Shown: positions 60,207-64,000 of the stretch, one piece after another
Layout: each line of letters starts with the position of its first letter
Numbering within the stretch: the first letter of the stretch is position 1
Origin: JAUVKT01 sp942491535
GTDB taxonomy: Bacteria > Bacteroidota > Bacteroidia > Bacteroidales > VadinHA17
Assembly (NCBI GenBank): GCA_942491535.1
Contig: CALOBV010000006.1
Location: forward strand, 248,001-312,000
DNA: 64,000 bases
Direction: 5' to 3'
The notes under the pieces: generated by a model
Told to the model about the DNA's origin: nothing
Database searches by the model: none
What the model saw: only the letters and a program-made list of their open reading frames with translations
Translations under genes and position numbers: made by a program

Positions 60207-60245
60207 GTAAAAAAAAACTAGTTGTATTAATAATATTCTAAATTA

Positions 60246-60887
60246 TCAAAAAAATAGTCTTTTAATACCCTCAGAGTGTTCAGTTTCAAAGATTGCATCA
60301 ACTATTTTACGATAATCCTTTTCATTAGTTACAAAATCCATGTTTTCAGTATTAATAATTAGGTATTTATAGTTCTGATTTTGTCTGAAATAGGCGAAAT
60401 AGCTATCCTGTATCTTTGACAGGTAATCTGCATTTATTGAACTTTCGTAATTTCTGCCTCTGCTGGCGATGTTTCTGAGCAATTTTTCAGGCGATACATG
60501 GAGGTATACATATAGATCTGGTTTGGGAAGGGAACTATGGATAATATGAAATATTTGCCTGTAAAGATTATATTCATCTTTTTCGAGGGTTGAAGAAGCA
60601 AAGACAAGTGATTTCATAAAATAGTAATCGGCAATTGTAAATGGCCTAAACATATCAATTGAGCCAAGTTCTTCTTTTAGCTGCTGATACCTGTCTGCCA
60701 GGAAAGACAATTCGAGCGGGAATGAATATCTGGTCGGATTCTCGTAAAACTTTGGAAGGAAAGGATTATCGGCAAATCTTTCCAGTAATAGTTTTGCCCC
60801 AAACTGCTCTGAAATCATTGTCGCCAGGCTTGTTTTACCAGCACCGATATTACCCTCAATTACTATATATTTGTAGCCCTCGTTCAT
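60246..60887 (-). CDS. Deoxynucleoside kinase (dNK/dGK family)
   Basis: About 213 aa from the ATG at 60887 (MNEGYKYIVIEGNIGAGKTS); the upstream extension starts with TTG and is dropped. It has a P-loop (EGNIGAGKTSLA), FADNPFLPKFYENPTRYSF, YFMKSLVFAS and LYVYLHVSPEKLLRNIASRGRNYE, the DRS/ERS-like base and lid regions. It salvages deoxynucleosides to monophosphates. It lies 81 bases downstream of pnp, with the pnp terminator between them. Confidence 0.9.
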   Translation of the reverse strand: MNEGYKYIVIEGNIGAGKTSLATMISEQFGAKLLLERFADNPFLPKFYENPTRYSFPLELSFLADRYQQLKEELGSIDMFRPFTIADYYFMKSLVFASSTLEKDEYNLYRQIFHIIHSSLPKPDLYVYLHVSPEKLLRNIASRGRNYESSINADYLSKIQDSYFAYFRQNQNYKYLIINTENMDFVTNEKDYRKIVDAIFETEHSEGIKRLFF

Positions 60888-60932
60888 CTTAATTTTTAAG
60901 ATAAACAAAGTAAGCAAATATAAGTATAGAAT

Positions 60933-60960
60933 AAAAAAAAATCCCGCCTCAGGGCGGGAC
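60933..60960 (-). terminator. Terminator of pnp
   Basis: On the minus strand TCCCGCC-CTGA-GGCGGGA followed by nine T residues, 9 bases after the stop codon. Confidence 0.92.
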
Positions 60961-60968
60961 TTTGCTAC

Positions 60969-63209
60969 TTATTTATCCTCTTTATTTGGATTATCTCTAT
61001 GTGGAGGCCTGTTACCGTGCTGCGACCTGTCATCGCGCTGTGACCTGTCATCGCGCTGTGGCCTGTCATCGCGCTGTGGTCTTTCTTCCCTTGGAGGCCT
61101 TGGAAGCAGAACTTTCCTTGATAATTTTAATTTTGAGGTCTTTGGATCTACATCAAGAAGTTTTACTTCAATCTCTTCTCCCTCTTTAAGAACTTCCTCT
61201 ACTGTTGGAATTTTTCTCCATTCAATTTCTGAAATATGTAATAGTCCCTCTTTTCCGGGTAGTATCTCAACAAATGCCCCGAAGGCAACGATAGATTTAA
61301 CTTTCCCCTTGTAAACCTTGCCGACTTCCGGAACTTCAACAATTGAATTTATCTTTGCAAGTGCTGCATCAATACCGTCTTTGTTATCGCCAAAGATATT
61401 TACTTCACCTACTCCGTTCTTCTCTTCAACAACAATAGTAGTTCCTGTTTCAGCCTGCAGTTCCTGTATCACTTTACCACCAGGTCCGATAATTGCTCCT
61501 ATCATCTCCTTGGCTATTTTAATCATAATTATCCGGGGTGCGTGTGGCTTCAGATCTTCCCTGGGTTCAGATAATGTTTCTTCAATCTTATCAAGGATAT
61601 GCATCCTTCCGATTTTTGCCTGTTCCAGGGCCTGAGAAAGAATCTCATAAGATAAACCATCTACCTTGATATCCATCTGCGTAGCTGTAATACCATCTCT
61701 GGTACCTGTAACCTTGAAGTCCATATCTCCCAGATGATCCTCATCTCCCAGAATATCTGAAAGAACAGCATACTTACCTGTTTTCTTATCTGAAATCAGG
61801 CCCATGGCAATCCCTGAGACAGGTTTCCTTATCTTAATACCTGCATCCATCAAAGCCAGTGTTCCAGCGCATACAGTAGCCATCGATGATGAACCGTTCG
61901 ATTCAAGTATGTCAGATACTACTCTTATAGCATATGGATTATCCTCATCACTTGGCATTACCTTCTTTAAGGCTCTGTGAGCGAGGTTACCATGACCCAC
62001 TTCGCGACGGCTTAATCCTCTTACAGGCCTTGCATCTCCGGTAGAGAAGGGTGGAAAATTATAATGAAGAGTAAATTTCTCTCTGCCCTGCACAAGTACT
62101 GTATCAATTATCTTTTCATCCAACTTGGTTCCCAGGGTAACTGTTGTTAATGATTGTGTTTCACCTCTTGTAAATATTGAAGATCCGTGTGCTGCGGGCA
62201 GCGCATCAACCTCCGACCATATTGGTCTTATCTCATCTGTTTTGCGACCATCGAGGCGAACCTTATCTGTCAGCACCAGTTGTCTGGCTGCCTCCTTATG
62301 TACATCGTGAAAATACTTGTCTACCTGTGCCAGGTTAACCCCATCTTCTTCGGTGAATTGTGATAGAAACTCTTCCTTGACAGCCTCAACAGCCTCACTC
62401 CTTGCATGCTTATCGGCCGTTACATTGCGTACTGCTTTAAGGCATTTATCATAAGTCTCATCCCATATTTTCTTTTTCAGATCTTCGTCGTTATCCTCAT
62501 GAGAGTACTCTCTCTTCTGGAGAGAACCAACTTCTTTTGCCAGCTCCATCTGAACCTTACAATGTTTCTTGATCTCTTCATGAGCAATCTTCATAGCTTC
62601 CAGCATAACATCTTCTGAAACCTCATCCATCTCGCCCTCAACCATCATAATATTTTCATAGGTTGCACCTACAATAATATCAAGGTCAGCATCGACTAAC
62701 TGCGTTGCTGTTGGATTAATAACAAACTTACCCTCAATCCTTGCTACCCTTACTTCAGATATTGGTCCTCCGAAAGGAATATCTGAAACGGCCAGACATG
62801 CAGAAGCTGCCAATCCCGCAAGTGCATCAGGCAATATATCCTGGTCTGCAGAAATAAGTGTAATAGTTACGAATGTTTCGGCATGGTAATCTTCCGGAAA
62901 CAATGGTCTTAGTACCCTGTCTACGAGTCTGGATATTAATATCTCATAATCAGAAGGTCTTGCCTCCCGCTTCATAAATCCTCCAGGGAACCTGCCAAGT
63001 GCAGCATATTTCTCTTTATACTCAACTGACAAAGGCATGAAATCTACATCATCCCTTGCTTCTTTTGCTGAGACAACTGTTGCAAGCAACATTGTCTTAC
63101 CCATCTTTACAACTACTGACCCATCTGCTTGCTTTGCCAGCTTTCCGGTCTCTAATGTGATCGATCTTCCATCGCCAAGATCGATAGTCTTCTCTACTAA
63201 TTTATACAT
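60969..63209 (-). CDS. pnp: Polynucleotide phosphorylase
   Basis: This 746-aa 3'-5' exoribonuclease has two RNase PH domains (VVVKMGKTMLLATVVSAKEA; the second with GSSIFTRGETQSLTTVTLG and AVLSDILGDEDHLGDMDFKV), an intervening alpha domain, KH (MIGAIIGPGGKVIQELQAET) and S1 (VYKGKVKSIVAFGAFVEILPG). The C-terminal tail is an RNA-binding-like run of Arg/Asp repeats (RPQRDDRPQRDDRSQ). It lies downstream of rpsO, the common rpsO-pnp order, with a terminator between. A 7-of-8 -7 element TAATTTCG (63232-63239, minus) lies ahead of it. Confidence 0.96.
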   Translation of the reverse strand: MYKLVEKTIDLGDGRSITLETGKLAKQADGSVVVKMGKTMLLATVVSAKEARDDVDFMPLSVEYKEKYAALGRFPGGFMKREARPSDYEILISRLVDRVLRPLFPEDYHAETFVTITLISADQDILPDALAGLAASACLAVSDIPFGGPISEVRVARIEGKFVINPTATQLVDADLDIIVGATYENIMMVEGEMDEVSEDVMLEAMKIAHEEIKKHCKVQMELAKEVGSLQKREYSHEDNDEDLKKKIWDETYDKCLKAVRNVTADKHARSEAVEAVKEEFLSQFTEEDGVNLAQVDKYFHDVHKEAARQLVLTDKVRLDGRKTDEIRPIWSEVDALPAAHGSSIFTRGETQSLTTVTLGTKLDEKIIDTVLVQGREKFTLHYNFPPFSTGDARPVRGLSRREVGHGNLAHRALKKVMPSDEDNPYAIRVVSDILESNGSSSMATVCAGTLALMDAGIKIRKPVSGIAMGLISDKKTGKYAVLSDILGDEDHLGDMDFKVTGTRDGITATQMDIKVDGLSYEILSQALEQAKIGRMHILDKIEETLSEPREDLKPHAPRIIMIKIAKEMIGAIIGPGGKVIQELQAETGTTIVVEEKNGVGEVNIFGDNKDGIDAALAKINSIVEVPEVGKVYKGKVKSIVAFGAFVEILPGKEGLLHISEIEWRKIPTVEEVLKEGEEIEVKLLDVDPKTSKLKLSRKVLLPRPPREERPQRDDRPQRDDRSQRDDRSQHGNRPPHRDNPNKEDK
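61006..61077 (-). repeat. 18-nt tandem repeat in the 3' end of pnp
   Basis: Four 18-base units (61006, 61024, 61042, 61060), of which the second and third are identical, encode the RDDRPQ/RDDRSQ hexapeptide repeats in the tail of PNPase. The number of units may vary between strains. Confidence 0.8.
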
Positions 63210-63252
63210 GATTTTTTCTTTATTGAAGTCACGAAATTACATAAATATTAAT

Positions 63253-63279
63253 AAAAAAAGGCAATTTCTAATTGCCTTT
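63253..63279 (-). terminator. Terminator of rpsO
   Basis: On the minus strand GGCAATT-AGA-AATTGCC followed by TTTTTTT, 11 bases after the rpsO stop. Confidence 0.88.
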
Positions 63280-63289
63280 TGCTATTTCA

Positions 63290-63559
63290 TTATTTACGTA
63301 GTTTCAGCGCTTTTATGATTTCTCGATATCGCTCGATATCGTTGGCTTTCAGGTAATCCAGAAGTCTCCTCCTTTTACCTACGAGCTTAATAAGTGCCCT
63401 CTGTGTGCTAAAATCTTTCTTATTTCTCTTAAGATGCTCTGTCAGATGAGCTATCCTGTATGAAAATAGGGCAATCTGTCCTTCGGCTGTTCCAGTATCC
63501 AGCTCCGAAGTTCCATATGATTTAAAAAATTCTTGTTTCTTCTCTGTGGTCAAGTACAT
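63290..63559 (-). CDS. rpsO: 30S ribosomal protein S15
   Basis: 89 aa from the ATG at 63559 (MYLTTEKKQEFFKSYG), the normal S15 length. The frame continues upstream to 63649, but the promoter is at 63614-63646, so that extension is not translated. Family text is ELDTGTAEGQIALFSYRIAHLTEHLKRNKKDFSTQRALIKLVGKRRRLLDYL, shown here only by its parts GTAEGQIALFSYRI and GKRRRLLDYLK. It binds 16S rRNA. An SD-like GGGAGGT lies in the leader. Confidence 0.96.
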   Translation of the reverse strand: MYLTTEKKQEFFKSYGTSELDTGTAEGQIALFSYRIAHLTEHLKRNKKDFSTQRALIKLVGKRRRLLDYLKANDIERYREIIKALKLRK

Positions 63560-63613
63560 ATCTGTCAAAAAAATATTATTTGTTCTTAATATTACCTCCC
63601 TGAATTTGGAACG

Positions 63614-63646
63614 CAAAGATATAGCTTTTTTCTCAAAAAATTCAAA
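63614..63646 (-). promoter_or_regulatory. Promoter of rpsO
   Basis: On the minus strand TTTG (63646-63643), a 21-base spacer, and TATCTTTG (63621-63614), a full -7 match. The predicted start near 63607 gives a leader of about 48 bases. Confidence 0.6.
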
Positions 63647-63753
63647 CATATATAAAAAAAATAATCAGCCTTAAAAGCTATTAACATAAAACTCAATCTA
63701 TCAGTCTTTTATCTTTAGACAGATCGACAATCATTAATTATACATAAATAACG

Positions 63754-63777
63754 ATTGGAGACCTAAGCTTCTCCAAT
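63754..63777 (-). terminator. Possible hairpin terminator of the channel/TrkA-type gene
   Basis: ATTGGAGA (63754-63761) pairs with TCTCCAAT (63770-63777) over an 8-base loop, about 45 bases after the stop codon. There is no T run, so this is weak. Confidence 0.35.
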
Positions 63778-63819
63778 TAAATGACGCAAATTTTGTGCCG
63801 AAGGTTGCGTAATAAAAGA

Positions 63820-64000
63820 TTAATTTATCTGACCGCTTGATATTAGCTCTCTCAGGGCTGATATTTCAGCTCTTGTTCCCAGTACAAATATCTGATCTTC
63901 CGATGTTAACATGGTGTCGGCCGGTGGATTAACAAGGTAGTCCTTTTTACCATTTTTCATACCAATAATATTCGCCCCTGTTTTATTGGCCACATCCAGC
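63820..64000 (-). CDS. Potassium channel/TrkA-type protein, C-terminal RCK domain (partial)
   Basis: The minus strand is open from the window edge to a TAA at 63820-63822 and encodes about 59 residues: LDVANKTGANIIGMKNGKKD, then YLVNPPADTMLTSEDQIFVL, then GTRAEISALRELI. This is the TrkA-C/RCK-C ligand-binding domain at the end of potassium channels and Trk/Ktr regulators. The rest lies outside the window, so channel and regulator cannot be separated. Confidence 0.8.
   Translation of the reverse strand, partial: LDVANKTGANIIGMKNGKKDYLVNPPADTMLTSEDQIFVLGTRAEISALRELISSGQIN

Noticed and set aside
61006..61077. Possible CRISPR-like repeat
   Set aside because: Units are contiguous 18-mers without spacers and encode a repeated peptide within pnp.
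63560..63649. Thirty-residue N-terminal extension of S15
   Set aside because: The rpsO promoter lies inside it, and S15 is normally 89 aa starting at the ATG at 63559.

Overview
The window looks like a chromosomal segment of a Bacteroidota bacterium, most likely an anaerobic or facultative member of the Bacteroidales/Marinilabiliales group. This is inferred from a SusC/SusD pair, a type IX secretion protein (PorQ) and a T9SS C-terminal sorting domain, a DUF5777 barrel, the ResB-CcsA fusion, and many promoters of the Bacteroidota -33/-7 type (TTTG ... TAnnTTTG). The DNA is AT-rich and mostly without Shine-Dalgarno sequences. No insertion sequence, phage, integrase or CRISPR array was seen.

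Region 1-13.2 kb: a cut-off and frameshifted flippase, tRNA-His, a small orphan ORF, and then an anaerobic cytochrome region. An FNR-type regulator gene with four FNR-spaced cysteines overlaps a ResB-CcsA cytochrome c maturation gene. A divergent multiheme lipoprotein with a short collagen-like segment follows. Next is a tight seven-gene minus-strand operon (13004 to 6881): CX4CH lipoprotein, DUF5777 outer-membrane barrel, 7-heme membrane cytochrome, cytochrome b, Tat-type 4x[4Fe-4S] protein, NrfD, and a membrane-anchored periplasmic protein. FNR-like palindromes lie in front of both transcription units.

Region 13.3-21.1 kb: an M48 lipoprotein peptidase, an etfB-etfA-membrane FeS-CCG-acyl-CoA dehydrogenase operon (beta-oxidation electrons to quinone) with a clean promoter, and a DMT transporter.

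Region 21.1-39.9 kb is the most striking part. Fourteen consecutive minus-strand genes run from 38591 to 21136: DctM-like permease, a 48-aa membrane peptide, an M14/AspA-AstE-like deacylase, DUF6305, gamma-glutamyltransferase, PgsB, PgsC, PgsW, SusC, SusD, a secreted glutamate-racemase-like protein, a sensor kinase, a sigma-54 activator and a T9SS-exported N-formylglutamate-amidohydrolase-like enzyme. A near-consensus sigma-54 promoter sits just ahead of the first gene, and a second amidohydrolase paralogue is divergent from it. I read this as a coordinated system for making, remodelling and possibly recapturing a gamma-glutamyl polymer or related N-acyl-glutamate compounds, run by its own sigma-54 two-component pair.

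Region 40-64 kb is mostly housekeeping: porQ-cmk-ispH-pfkA, two large hybrid histidine kinases, two glycosyltransferases, DUF6165, priA, CDGSH iron-sulfur proteins, arginine deiminase, sucC, a TrmH methyltransferase, a TPR lipoprotein, a deoxynucleoside kinase, pnp, rpsO and the end of a potassium channel/TrkA-type gene.

Four conserved genes (flippase, FNR-type regulator, ferredoxin-type subunit, ispH) each carry one apparent single-base frameshift. Because ispH should be essential, base-level sequence error is the simplest explanation, and the intact proteins are described by joining frames.
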